Below are positions 23,721-35,159 of a DNA stretch of 64,000 nucleotides, piece by piece. A model generated the notes under the pieces. The model worked only from the letters and a program-made list of their open reading frames with translations. It had not been told where the DNA came from and searched no databases. A program made the position numbers and the translations under genes. How positions within the stretch are numbered: position 1 is the first letter of the stretch; every line of letters begins with the position of its first letter. Source of the DNA: Gordionus sp. m RMFG-2023 (lineage: Eukaryota; Nematomorpha; Gordioida; Chordodea; Parachordodidae); the NCBI RefSeq assembly GCF_954871325.1, contig NC_088778.1, positions 5,985,743-6,049,742 of the forward strand, given 5' to 3'.

Positions 23721-26700
23721 ATGAATTTGTATAGCAATGATTGGAACTTTGACTCAAGTGAAATTACTAAAGAGTTTATCAATGCCTCTTTAGTATTAGA
23801 TGTTGGAGAACTTTTGCACGATTCAAACTTTAGTAATTTGTATTTTATAGACATGAAAAAAAGAATACTTAGGTTTGTATGAGGCTATGTCAGCCATTGA
23901 AATTATGGAACCAAAAATGGATTCAGGACTAATTTATACTAACATCGATAGGAAGTTATACGATTTTTCTACAGCATATGAGGATCAAATCATAAAACTA
24001 GATAATTTACCACTTGAGGAGCTCCTTATAATATTTGATAACCTGATATCTTGTCTAGTTGCATGGTTAGAGGGACATAGCTTAGCTCAAACCATATTTA
24101 TATGCTTATATACTCATAAACCAGAATGTATCAAAGACCGGTTAAAATATTAACTAAATAAAACTATAATATCTTTTAGTTTATTAAAATTAGTCATTTT
24201 GACATTTTTAAAGACTTGTGGATTAATCAAAGAATTAATTCACAAAGCTTCTGTTTATGAAGAAGAAGATTTTCAAACATCAACATATGGTTTTGATTTG
24301 GCAGATGGAATAGACTCACAAATATTGCTTGACATGTTGGTAGGGGTAATATAATATTTATTATCACAATAAAATAATATACTTAATATATTTAGCTTGA
24401 AGATAATTATAAAGAACCTTTACATATTGGTTATACAAATGCAGAGAAAGGTTTGCTCTTCTCAAAAATTAAGTTTATAAGACTGTTTCTTGACATAATC
24501 ACATCCTTTAATAAGTAAACATAAACAATTATCATTCACTTAAAATTTAAATATTTATAAAGTACTAAATTAAAATTTTTTTATCAAGATAGATTTACAT
24601 TTATTGGTTATAATAATGGCTGCTGGACTCCCTCTCCTAAATAGTCAATGTCTGATACTATACACTAGTGATCTGTATTGGGTCTAATTTTTCAAGTCTA
24701 GCCTGGCTCAAATTTTTTTTAAAATAAAAGGTTTGCCATCCCAGCCCGAATAGGAATTATTTTTAAAAAATATTTACCAGCCCAGCTATAATTTATTCAA
24801 ATATAGAATTAATTATTATAATTACTCAAAATAAAAGATATATGTTATATTGTGTCTAGTTTCTATAAATAAAATCAAATAGTTTTATTTTAAATATAAA
24901 ATTCAACATAAAATGGATGAATATAGATATATTTAAAAAAATTTCTAAAGCCCAACAAATAAATATTAGGTCCAATGCAATCCGAACTCAATTTTTTTAA
25001 AAAATAGGTTAGCCTGACCAGATGCACCCTGTTCAGGCAGGGTATGGGCCAGGCCTACTTTCTCAGATCTCTACTATACACCAACCCTGTGACTCATCTT
25101 CATCTCTTTAATAAAATTCAAACTGATCACTTATTTATTGACCTCCCCATAACCTAATTAAGTATGTATGATAGTGTTTTTCAGGCATTATAACCCTATA
25201 AAAATTCATTTAACAAATAAACAAATTGAAGCTTTTAAATAAATTTTAACCAATAATAATTGTAAAATTAATTTTTTAATGTAATATGACTAGTAAATAA
25301 TTAAAGTTAACACTATTTATTACTAAACCTTAGATACTTATAAAAAATATGTATAATTGCATCATACTTTTTAAAACTATAATATTATAACTTTTACATA
25401 TTAACTATCATCTCTAAATTCACTCATTCTTTTTTTCTTTCTAACTATTTTTTTTTCTTTCTAACTATTTTTTTTTCTTTTTAACTATTTTTTTTCTTTC
25501 TGAAAATATTTAAATTTAAATTAATTTTTATTTTAAAAAATAAAGCAAAATGCAGATTAAGAAAAAAGAATATCCTTTATTCTCTAAATATAAGGTTTAA
25601 AACAACTTTCCAAAATGAGATACATGACTATGACTTGGAAAATTTTGTGCCTTTTATATTCCCATTCCAGACAAAAGGACCATTTTCAACTTGCAGTTGA
25701 AAGTTGGACTAGGAAGAAGTGCTGGTTATTTATAATCATATAATCTGGACTATGCAAGAGTCTTGGTTCCAGATAGTATTTCCGGTTTGGGTTCCTAAAA
25801 TTTTGTAAAATGGCGGTCTAGTTTTTAAGTTTGACCAAGATATGAGAGTTCAAAGGTCTGAATCTAGTCCCAAACTTTGTTAAAGTGAAAACATTGGATA
25901 AAATGAATCACACATTCATTTTAAATTATAGAATATCAATTTTTAGAACCGGAAATGGTTTCTAGAACTTTAAAAAATGGATTCTAGTTGCTAATTTATA
26001 CTTATAAAATTATTTCTCAAAAATACTGAACTATTCTAGTGTAATTTTAAAATATTGGAGAAATAAATAAGTATCCCTAAATAATAACTATCCTCTCCCT
26101 CCCCCCTCCCTGCCCCTTACAAATTTACTGATACATTTGCTTCAGACCCTTTGTAGGAGCCCACTGGCTTAAAAGTGCATAATAAAATCATCGTAATTTT
26201 TACAATTAAACATTTTCGGTATATTTCAAGATTTATCACGAACGTAGAGACATCTCTACGATTCCACTTTGCCCAACACAAAAACTTGGAAAATTTGAAC
26301 CAAAATTGTTTTTATTTTTTACGCCACATAAACTGCTTGCTGAAATCACTCGAAGATACTTATTTTTCTGGTGCATTTTATCGAAATACCTCGTCTCGAA
26401 TGTCTCCCACGAAAGCATCGAAAAATGATAACGAATTATTGTATTACGGGTTTGAACCCCTGGCCAATTCGCGCATCTTGCCACCCTCTTTTCCTAGAGA
26501 AGTTAAATTGATCCCTCCCTGTGAGGCTTACAGGTACTTGTACAGTAGAATCGTCGTATACGTTCGTTGGATGGTGGGAAAAATTTTGGGTATCTACTAT
26601 AACTATGATCATGATGAAAGATTAAAATCTAAGTCCCCAGAAACTAATTGTGATGATCGCGAATTCGCCGATGACCTGAACAACAATAATTTCGCGACGA

Positions 26701-29700
26701 TTTCTCCCGATAATTCGAAGGCCCATATGTCGAGTAATTGCGGAAATAGTCATTTTATTTGGTGCGAACTACGAATGCTTGACCAATTTGACAGGCACCC
26801 AATAGATTTGCTATATGAGCTCGAAGATAACCCAATATTCCGAGATGACTTCTACGAGGCTAGCATGGATTATTTCGGGACGCCTTCTCTTTTAGCTAGG
26901 TAAATATTTTATTATTCGCATATAAATCAATTTTGGGTTATGACCAATATTTAAAATAAATGAAGGGTGTCTTAGATTTAATCCTCCAGGCAATACTATT
27001 CATTTTTATTTCTTACGTTTCCTTCTAAACATTACTAAAATAAAGAATGAGGGTTACTATACTATATCGCAGTTCTGAATGTTTCCCTATTCATTCATTA
27101 TTGGACTCCCCCCCCCCCCTCACATTTCTCGATTAAATTTTGAGTTTTAAAATTTACAAATATATAGTCCCTCTTACCTCGTACCAACAGTTAACGCGAT
27201 TTCACGCATTAAAATATGTGTAAAATTATTATAATTATATCATATTTTGTACTTCGCCGTGAATTCGCGTTAACTGCGATTTTAGGGTTATAATATATTA
27301 TATCTTTTTTTCAAGAGACTTTAAAACTAGAAACTTGGAACATACTAGAATTGGGAAGTGTCAGATTTTAGAAAAACTATAATACGATTTTTTAATAATA
27401 TTTCAGAATTTATCTCCTGTTCCTTAAAAATTATGACTATCTGAATGGAACAAGAACAAAACCTTTTTTTAAAAAAAGTTTTTAAGGAATTAAAACAATG
27501 AACGGCCTAAATAGAATGGTATCAAATAGTGTCCTTGTCTCAATTCTAAGTCCCTGGGTATAACCTAGCATTTTTAATCATGGTTATCTGAATGTCCCCT
27601 CTCGAAAAGACCTAAGAAGCCTGAAAAAACATTATGATCGAGTTATATTGTTACAATAATAATAATAATATTAATATTTTGATTCACCATTTTATGGTAT
27701 TATTAAATTTTTTTCTTTATACCTCATCCGTCTCGCCGCCTAACCCCAAAAGATCGTTATTTCAGCTCATTTACTACTACGCCCTGAGATGCAAAAATAA
27801 CTTTCAGGATTGGTTGGGCCCTAGTCTAGTAACCTTCGATTCCTATTCGCTCTCTCACGATCATATGACGAGGTATAAAGATTATGAATATAAAACGATA
27901 GAAATATTAGCTAATCACGAGGAAAATCTGTATTACTCCTTGATCAAGCATAGGGGGTATCATATAGTGAGGAGGAGAGAAAAAATTTCACCTAATATAA
28001 TAAGGATGCTGACCACTATATCGGTAATTTTTTTAAAATTTGAATTGAAAAAGATATGAGGTGAATTCCATATCAAATCAACAGATTTTCAACCACACCC
28101 CCTCATATTTTTTTAAAACATTTGGTAATACATATTATAACTAAGAAAAAAATAAAATTTTAATTCCTTACACTACTTACTCGCTAAGATATGCGCTTTT
28201 AAAGAGCGGAAAAATGATACATTTTTGACAAAACGCACTTCATTCATTTTCAAATATCTCAAGAATAAATTAAGTTAGAGCAATAATTTATTATTACATA
28301 GCTTAATAATGAATTTTTATAAATAAATGTGATAAAACCCGATAATTATCAAAAACCGGAAGTACAAACATATATTTACTAATGTCCATAAATATATAAT
28401 TTATCCCTCTGATATTATTTTCTTGAATAGTTATATAAATTCATTGTTGTCAATATATGATCATATGAACGTTGCAAGCTAAGTCGAGCTACTAACCGTT
28501 TAGTAACGCTCCTGAAACTGTTGCAGGGACTTTTACCATTCCGGTTGCAAATGAGCCACTCTTCCTTTATCCAAAAATGTTCATGTTTGTAGAGGTCAAT
28601 GAAGTTTTTTAATTTTTGTATTGGGTAACTGCCCCTAATGAACTTTGACTACTCTATCCTTTCTTTAAAGAATTAGATTAATTTTATTTGAAATAAATAA
28701 AATGCCACATGCGTTGTGTTTTAAACAATCTGATTACAACATCAATAAAATTTACTTTTTTAAATCGTCTCAACGGTAATAAATCATAAATAACGAATGG
28801 TGGCCTGATTATTGGTTCAATGGAATCCTTGTGCATGGTCCTGCACTACGAATGCATTTTCTGAAAGATACCAAGAATTCGCCAACATATAAATTGGATT
28901 TAGTTTTGAAATAAGGATTGTTGTGAAGCTATAAGGATGAGAAATTAAAATAATTATTTTTCGATTGTTGGATTTTATTAGCGTTTCAAGAAATGTTATA
29001 TAATCTATTGAATTCGCATCAAATAATAGTCGCTCTTTTCTAAAATAAAAGATTAAAAATATTTTAAGTAATTTCAAGAAAAAATTAAATCAAAGTTGTT
29101 AAATAAACACATTTTTAACCCCCCCCCCCAACCTTAAATAATTTTTTATATAAAAAAAAGTAAAGGGTCTTTCATTTAAAGATAATTTTTAAATAAAAAT
29201 TACTCATAACCATTAAATTAAGATGATATTTATGGTAAATTTTGATCAATTTTAGCCATATAAAGAGTCATAACATCTAGGCCCACCTTGAGCTCAGTGT
29301 AGGATTTCTACAGAAATTTTTTTAAAAAAATATACCTTTTTTTTCTATGGCCATTTTTGGATTAGATTTCCGGTTTCGGCATTAATTAGATTTCTATTAC
29401 AATTATTAAGCTATATAATAAAATTTAAATTATTGCTCTAACTTATATTCCTTGAGATATTTGGAAATGAATGAAATATATTTTGTCAAAATGTACCATT
29501 TTCCCGCTCTTTAAATGCCCATGTCTTAGCGAGTAAGCGGTTGTAAGGAAGTAAAATTCATTTTTTCTCTCTTAGTTATAGTATACATACCACCATATAC
29601 AAAATTTAAAAAAAAATTCTGAGATGATTGGGTTGAAGCATTGATTAATTTGATATGGAAATCATCATAAATATCGGGTTGAAAAAAACCTAATCCTCCT

Positions 29701-32222
29701 GGTAAAGAAATAAACAAAAATTATAAACGTGTTTTTTATCTGTTTTTTTGTTTAGATTTATTAATACTTACAATCCTTTTTGAAAAATTTTTTTTTTAGT
29801 CTATCAATATTTTATTGAAATTTTTTATTATCCCAATCAATCTATAATTCGCTTATTTTGTTAAATTATTCATTTTTTTCATAGGAAAATTAATTTTATA
29901 AATTTAATTTTTCATTTTTTTTGGAAAATAACTCGAATTTACGGGGAAGAATATAAAAAGATGGTAAAATAAGAGAAGAAATCATTTTAATATCTAATGT
30001 CAACGCGATGGATGAATTTTGTGATGCGCTTAATTTTTTGGGAATTACATTTTTAAAAAATTTAAATTAATGTACAGATTGAGACCCACGGATCAAAATT
30101 GATTGATTGGACCCTCTATTCGGCTATGATAGAAGATTTGCTTCTGGGATTTCAGATGAAACTATACGCTGACCACGAATTGCCTTACGTTTATTGGTAC
30201 TGCTTTAATATATAACAAATTATCGCCTAATAATTGGGGATTTTGGCATAAATTTAGAAAAGCCATTTTAGTTGTATTAATAAGCCTTAACAGAAAAGAA
30301 TATCATTTAATTTAATATATTTAAGTTTGAACAAAAGGAATATATCTTTTTCAATGAATCGCAAATATTTTACATCCTTATATATATATATATTATCATA
30401 ATAAAAATAAGTAATATTTTTTGTCTTATTTGTATTCAAACTCGTCTCCATACTACAATGCGATATTATATATTTAAAAGGTATCTCAGAAATCTGTACT
30501 CTCTCCAATGCCACATCCTTAGCCCTCCGGATAACGCCTTTATCCCGTCAGCTACCTCTAAAATTCGCGACCTTGTTCTGACCCCATGTCATGCTTTGAA
30601 TAAACTTTGTCACGCTTATTACTTGTGCGCTATTGCTCTGCTTAACGACGGATTCATAGCTAGACCAGAATACGAATTTAACGACCAAGAAGTCTCTTGA
30701 ACACTATTTCCATTTTTTAATTTTTTTTATTGAATATAAGGAAACACTAGTAATTTTTTGATATTTTCTTAAAGTAGAATTTTAAGGGCCAAGTGCGCTA
30801 TTTTTGAATTTAAATCTGCTTAATAAATAAAGTATCATGCCAAGTTTAATTTATTTTAAAGAGTCTTTCTTTACATGGAATATAACAATAACAAAGATAA
30901 AAAGAAATTATTGAATAAAATGAGTGATAAATTAAGTATTGCACGTTAACTCTGTTTTTTCACGGTTCGACCCGTTCCGGTGAGTTTTTTTTAACAAAGT
31001 GACAGATATCAAGCCGGAATTTTCCATGCATGATTTTAATAGATAATACGTAATTCATTTTTGATATTTTGACAACCATAAATATTTTTTTTTTGATATT
31101 TTGATACACCACCAATGTAGATCCGTTTTGAGAAAAGATTTCGAAACTTAAATGTCTTAACCAATTTACACGTCAATCATCGGCTTGAAGACGATCTTCG
31201 ATACGCCGCTTTCTCTAGCCAATCCTCCGACTTCGTTTCCACAAATACGCGCCAATTCGGACTCTACGAAGACGCCTCCCGCGCTTTCGACTCGGCTCGT
31301 CATTCATTCGACGAATTATTTCTGAAAAATCGTCTCGAATCCAGTACCTTTACACCATTACTATACATATAATTTGTTTTATAACTAGCTAATTCTTAAT
31401 CTAGATTGCCCTTTTTTATATTTATATCCAGGATTACAATTTAATTTTATTTTACTTGTTTTGAACTTACTTTTTTTGGCGCATGAAGCGAAAATATTCC
31501 TTTCATTTCCAATTATAAAAAAAACGATTTTTTAAATAATACATGACTAACAATATTATATTATGTTAAAACCCACTCCAAATCAACTAGTAGGTTTAAA
31601 AAAGTACTATTAAAATTATTAATGAAGTGCTTGTTATGATTTATTCTTTTATAATAATTTGTTTTTTTTTAAATAATCTTATATTTATGTTTGTGCTAAT
31701 CTCAAAAAACCCAAAGCAGGCAATGACCCCACAGAAATTTGCTACTCACCAGCGCTGACTCAAATAGAATCGGACAACTGCCGCCGAATCTGTCGCACAA
31801 ATAGCTTGGCTTGCAAAGTGTTAAACTCTATGCTGAGACGAAATCTTGAAATAAAAAACCAAGAAAAGGCCCAAAATTTAGGGGATGCCAAAGAACTTTT
31901 GAGAAAATGCGGTAAAAAAGTTGAATTCAGGTTCGAATCTTTTTCGTGCAATAGAAATCATCGTAAACCGGATAACACAATTACAAATGGAGTTGTATCA
32001 AAAGAGGAAGGTATCCAATCGAGTATCAGGGAAATGGCGCTCAAAACAAATCTTTTAAATATTAATGACACTAAAAATAGCAAATACTCTCATAAAATCC
32101 CGCGAAATGATGAGAATAATTTAATCGAAAATAATATTATCATAAACCACTGCAAGACAAATGAATATTTGGGTACCCGTGTATTCGAATATTTTCCCGT
32201 TTTAAAGATTTATTCCACCTGA
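23721..32222 (+). CDS. NAA35: N-alpha-acetyltransferase 35, NatC auxiliary subunit (Mak10)
   Basis: Predicted 884-aa scaffold of NatC, which acetylates nascent proteins starting Met-hydrophobic at the ribosome (human about 725 aa). Ten exons, phases all consistent: 23721-23832, 23873-24140, 24180-24339, 24396-24514, 26231-26899, 27753-28023, 30078-30196, 30481-30691, 31121-31343, 31720-32222. Introns are 40, 39, 56, 1716, 853, 2054, 284, 429 and 376 nt. Matches to the family: LYEAMSAIEIMEPKMDSG, WLEGHSLAQTIF, YEEEDFQTSTYGF, YYGFEPLANSRILPPSFPRE, LLLGFQMKLYADHELPYVYW, EYEFNDQEIRFEKRF and the terminal FEYFPVLKI (human HKYFPVVKLV). The extra length is largely an acidic, Asn-rich insert in exon 5. 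The ATG at 23721 gives the expected N terminus. Introns 4, 5 and 6 carry mobile elements. The exon 5/6 junction (acceptor CCCCAAAAG) is the least certain. Confidence 0.95.
24666..25073. mobile_element. hAT-type MITE, 408 bp, in NAA35 intron 4
   Basis: Ends are TAGTGATCTG and CAGATCTCTA, inverted at 9 of 10 positions, and both sides carry the perfect 8-bp duplication CTATACAC (24658-24665 and 25074-25081), diagnostic of hAT transposition. Subterminal sequence is a degenerate set of GGGCC/GCCTGGC/CAGCCCG words on both strands around an AT-rich middle. It has no coding capacity. Confidence 0.9.
25425..25500. repeat. 21-bp pyrimidine microsatellite, about four units
   Basis: TTTTTTTCTTTCTAACTA recurs with one-base changes, in NAA35 intron 4. 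Confidence 0.75.
27188..27276. mobile_element. 89-bp palindromic MITE-like repeat in NAA35 intron 5
   Basis: Left end CAGTTAACGCGATTTCACG and right end CGTGAATTCGCGTTAACTG are inverted copies with one difference, around an AT-rich centre. The flanks show no clear target duplication. A 13-base C run lies just upstream near 27107-27119. Confidence 0.6.
28066..29660. mobile_element. 1.6-kb element with about 295-bp terminal inverted repeats, in NAA35 intron 6
   Basis: The left arm (28066-28361) and right arm (29368-29660) are inverted copies sharing, in mirrored order, TTCCATATCAAAT, ATAACTAAGA, TTACTCGCTAAGA, TTTAAAGAGCGG, TTTTGACAAAA, AAATATCTCAAG, AAGTTAGAGCAATAATTTA, TAGCTTAATAAT and AAACCGGAA. 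They are clearly diverged. The roughly 1-kb centre is not repeated and includes a minus-strand open frame with ABCG-transporter resemblance (28817-29077). This resembles a non-autonomous long-TIR DNA transposon, possibly carrying captured host sequence; the superfamily is unknown and no target duplication was identified. Confidence 0.75.
28817..29077 (-). pseudogene. ABCG-type ATPase fragment (possible captured gene piece)
   Basis: The 86-residue minus-strand frame reads LLFDANSIDYITFLETLIKS then NNRKIIILISHPYSFTTILI and SKLNPIYMLANSWYLSENAF. The order and spacing mirror the ABCG/White nucleotide-binding domain after Walker B: LLFLDEPTSGLDS, an helix ending in LxxL, then GRTIIxTIHQPSSxIFxLFDxLxLLAxG. 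The catalytic Glu after Walker B (DE) is absent (DA), so it would not be a working ATPase. It sits at the centre of an inverted-repeat element, antisense to NAA35. The match is by eye and short; it could be coincidence in AT-rich DNA. Confidence 0.35.
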
Positions 32223-32831
32223 TATATTATTTTAATAGCCAATTTATTGTATCCGTTTAATTTTTTTTTGTACGTTTTGAAATCGTTCCTCTTCCTCGAC
32301 AAATTCTATATTATAATATATATTTAAATCAAATAATCTAGTTACGTGTTTGTTTGTTTAATATATTATATCAATTATAGGTCAAGCCCGCCCAGACCGG
32401 CCTCTGTAAATTTTTTATTTCTTTTAGGCCTTTAAATATATTTTCAACAAGTTCTCCTACCTAGCCCCAAAATCTTTTTGCCCAGCATGCGGGCCTAGCT
32501 ATACCGACCTCTTATCAATATTTTTTCTTCTTAGTCTAAATTTTTTTTTTTGAAATGTCAAATTAATTGGGGTCTTAGTCATGATTTAAGAAATAAAACT
32601 TATTTTTTTAAAATTAAATAAAAGATGAATTGAGATTTAAGGTGAAAACCAGACCTGTTTAGACTACTTCAAAATCCTATTTTTTTCACAAAAAATGGTT
32701 GGCTACATTTATATTGAGATCGAAAACCAAATAATATCTAGTTATTATGTCGGCTAAATCTATTATCTTTTCTAGGAACTAATTGGCAGACAAAATTGGA
32801 TCTCATCTTATTTCTAAATTCGGTTTAAATG

Positions 32832-33113
32832 ATCGGGCCTAATATTTCAAGCCCGGCCCGACCGATTTCGAACGAATTTTTTTATTTATCCCGAAAAGCC
32901 CCACCCGAAATAATTACAAAAATCGAATTTATTTAAATATAGAAAAATTTAATTTGTTTTTTATTGTGAAAAAAATATATTTTGCAAATGAAAAATATTA
33001 GCATCTCGCAAGAATTATAAAATATATAAATTTATTTGACAAAATGCTTTTAAGAATTTAAGCCCGACCCAGCCCGAACCGAAATTATTTTAAAATAGAT
33101 CCGGGAAAATCTC
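32832..33113. mobile_element. Degraded hAT-type MITE (GGGCC-rich family)
   Basis: Begins GATCGGGCCTAATATTTCAAG with AGCCCGGCCCGACCG and ends with AGCCCGACCCAGCCCGAAC then GGGAAAATCTCTA, the same terminus type as 24666-25073. The left terminus is decayed and no target duplication is evident. Confidence 0.6.
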
Positions 33114-33838
33114 TAATATACACATTATGTTCTATAGCGCTTGTAATCGAAATTAGATCGATGATGTTTATGTATTTATCAAGAACCTTCAATGATAACC
33201 TTCCAACCTTCTGCGCCCCGTTGCATTTAGAGCAATTTTAAATAAATTTTAAGGATTTTTAACCGGGTCTTGCGAAACTATTTTTCTTAAAAAAATAACA
33301 AAATTTTTTAAAAATAATATAGGGAATAATTCTTAAAACTTAAAATATTCATTTTATTCTCTATTTTTATAATATTGTGCAATAAATTTATATATTCAGC
33401 GACAATAACTTTTTCTAATTTAATGATGTTTATTGATTTTATTCTTTTAAATACAAAAATAGGATATGTAAATGAAAATATTTCCCCGCCACCTATTTTT
33501 TTTGCTTAATTTCTAAAATTCATTTTTTCAGTTCTGATATTCAATCAGGGAAAAAAGGAGGATAATGAATATTTTTCGAACCATGGGCCAAACCTGTATT
33601 TTGTTTATGATTATACTGCCAGACCCAGATTAATTTGTAATTAAAAAAAAATCTGGTTTAAATTTTTGGCATATTTTTCTTTTACCAAAACGACTTTTTG
33701 TGGGTAACAGTTGAAAAAAAATTTATTTCTATAATATGAATATTGATAGACTAGAAAAGCAGAGATTGGTTTAAAATTGATATTGTAAAATTTTAGCATG
33801 ATAAAAAATGTACAAATGTATCGTTTATTGAATGAGAG

Positions 33839-33998
33839 TAGTTTTATTAAAAAGCCCGATTTGCATCGAGATTTGGCAAATAGATGTCCAAGAATTTCTG
33901 CCAGCTATGACTTTAGGCCTACATAATGTTATTTTGATTATAATCTGAATTGGGCCGTTTTTAAAAATTGACCCAAATCAAGCTTTTTAACAACACTA
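33839..33998. mobile_element. hAT-type MITE, about 160 bp, TAGTGTTGTTAAA family
   Basis: The right end, AGCTTTTTAACAACACTA, inverts to TAGTGTTGTTAAAAAGCT; the left end is TAGTTTTATTAAAAAGCCC. It is related to the MITE at 4242-4471. The flanks AATGAGAG and GCTGAGAA share only 5 of 8 bases, so the copy is old or the ends are slightly misplaced. Confidence 0.6.
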
Positions 33999-35159
33999 GC
34001 TGAGAATTAAAGGTATGGAATGAACCGTAGGAAGTCGGTAGCTATTCCCGATTAGGACCACATTGTTTCTTCTGAAATCAACTGCGAGATTAGGGTTAAG
34101 GTAAAAAGGGAGGCCAGAAACGCGGGGTAGGGTTAATGTATGTCCAAAAATATCACTTATATAATAAAAGCCTTGTCACATTTTTTACTGATTATATTTT
34201 GTCATTTTGTGAAAAAAGCTTATGTAAAGCAAGAATGATGTAAAAAATATATTATATATTTTTTTGGCAAAATTTTTAATTTATTTCTTTTTACAAAAAT
34301 ACATGTATAAAAATTTAGTAGAAATGAGTCTTTATTGTGCATATAAAAACACTTGAAATCGAGCAGATAGCCCGTCAAGAATGATGGATGAATCAAAATT
34401 TTCTCCCTTATTTGTTGATAGGTGAATTATAAATCTTTCTGTTTTATAAGATGTGAAATCATAAATATTTCATGTCAATTAAGCATATATAGCAACTTCA
34501 ATATTGATAAATAATTGAAACTTATAAATAAAGAAAGAAAATTTTTAAGGTGAAAATAATTTAACTATGCTCTGGCCCCAGCAAGAAAATTAAGAGCACT
34601 AAATCTACACTTAAGTGTATGTAGATTGTGCCCTAATTCTAATATTTACTCGATGTCCAGTATCAAGTAAACATAAATTTAGATTATGACAAAGATAAAA
34701 ATTTTTTAACCAAGATCTAAATGGAGATTCTTGTGAAGATATCTAATAAGATTTTTGAAAATAAGATCATTCTTTAAATATTTTAAATAAATTCCACAAA
34801 TAAAATTTTATTTAAATAATAATCAATTAGTGAGTCGAGTTTGCAAATATTTTTTTTCAGCTGATTCTTATTGTAAGAAAGTGAGAAAATAGTACAATTT
34901 TACGACTCATTCTAGGCCTGGATTGCGTGTCTTTAATTTGGAATTTCAAGTGAATTTCTGAGTGCAAATATTAGATGCACACAAATTAGCTAATTAAATA
35001 TTCATCGCATCAACATATTGCCGTATAAAAAATTTTTCTCATTGACAAAATGGTGCATCTATAATAATGGATAGAGTTAAATTGTTGCAAACAATTCACA
35101 ACAAGAAATCCTAAGAAAATTAAAAATCGGTCAAGGACAAATTTTTAAATACAATTTGA

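Larger units (their letters stand above)
32223..35150. other. AT-rich intergenic DNA downstream of NAA35
   Basis: Apart from the two MITE-like repeats listed separately, no gene is visible. A moderately GC-richer patch near 34020-34140 (TAGGGTTAAGG, GGGGTAGGGTTAATG) shows no coding pattern. A sequence near 34372 (GATAGCCCGTCAAGAATGA) resembles the inner arm of the fold-back element at 20178. Confidence 0.45.

Noticed and set aside
26236-26484. Minus-strand frame opposite NAA35 exon 5
   Set aside because: Antisense shadow of a well-supported coding exon.
27405-27480. Extra NAA35 exon with acceptor TTTCAG at about 27405
   Set aside because: The splice phases of exons 5 and 6 already fit directly (26899 to 27753), and including it would break the frame or need an unsupported second junction.
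29526-29717. 63-residue minus-strand frame with GGLGFFQPDIYDDF
   Set aside because: It is mostly the right inverted arm of the element at 28066-29660; the left arm does not keep the frame open, so it is better explained as repeat sequence.
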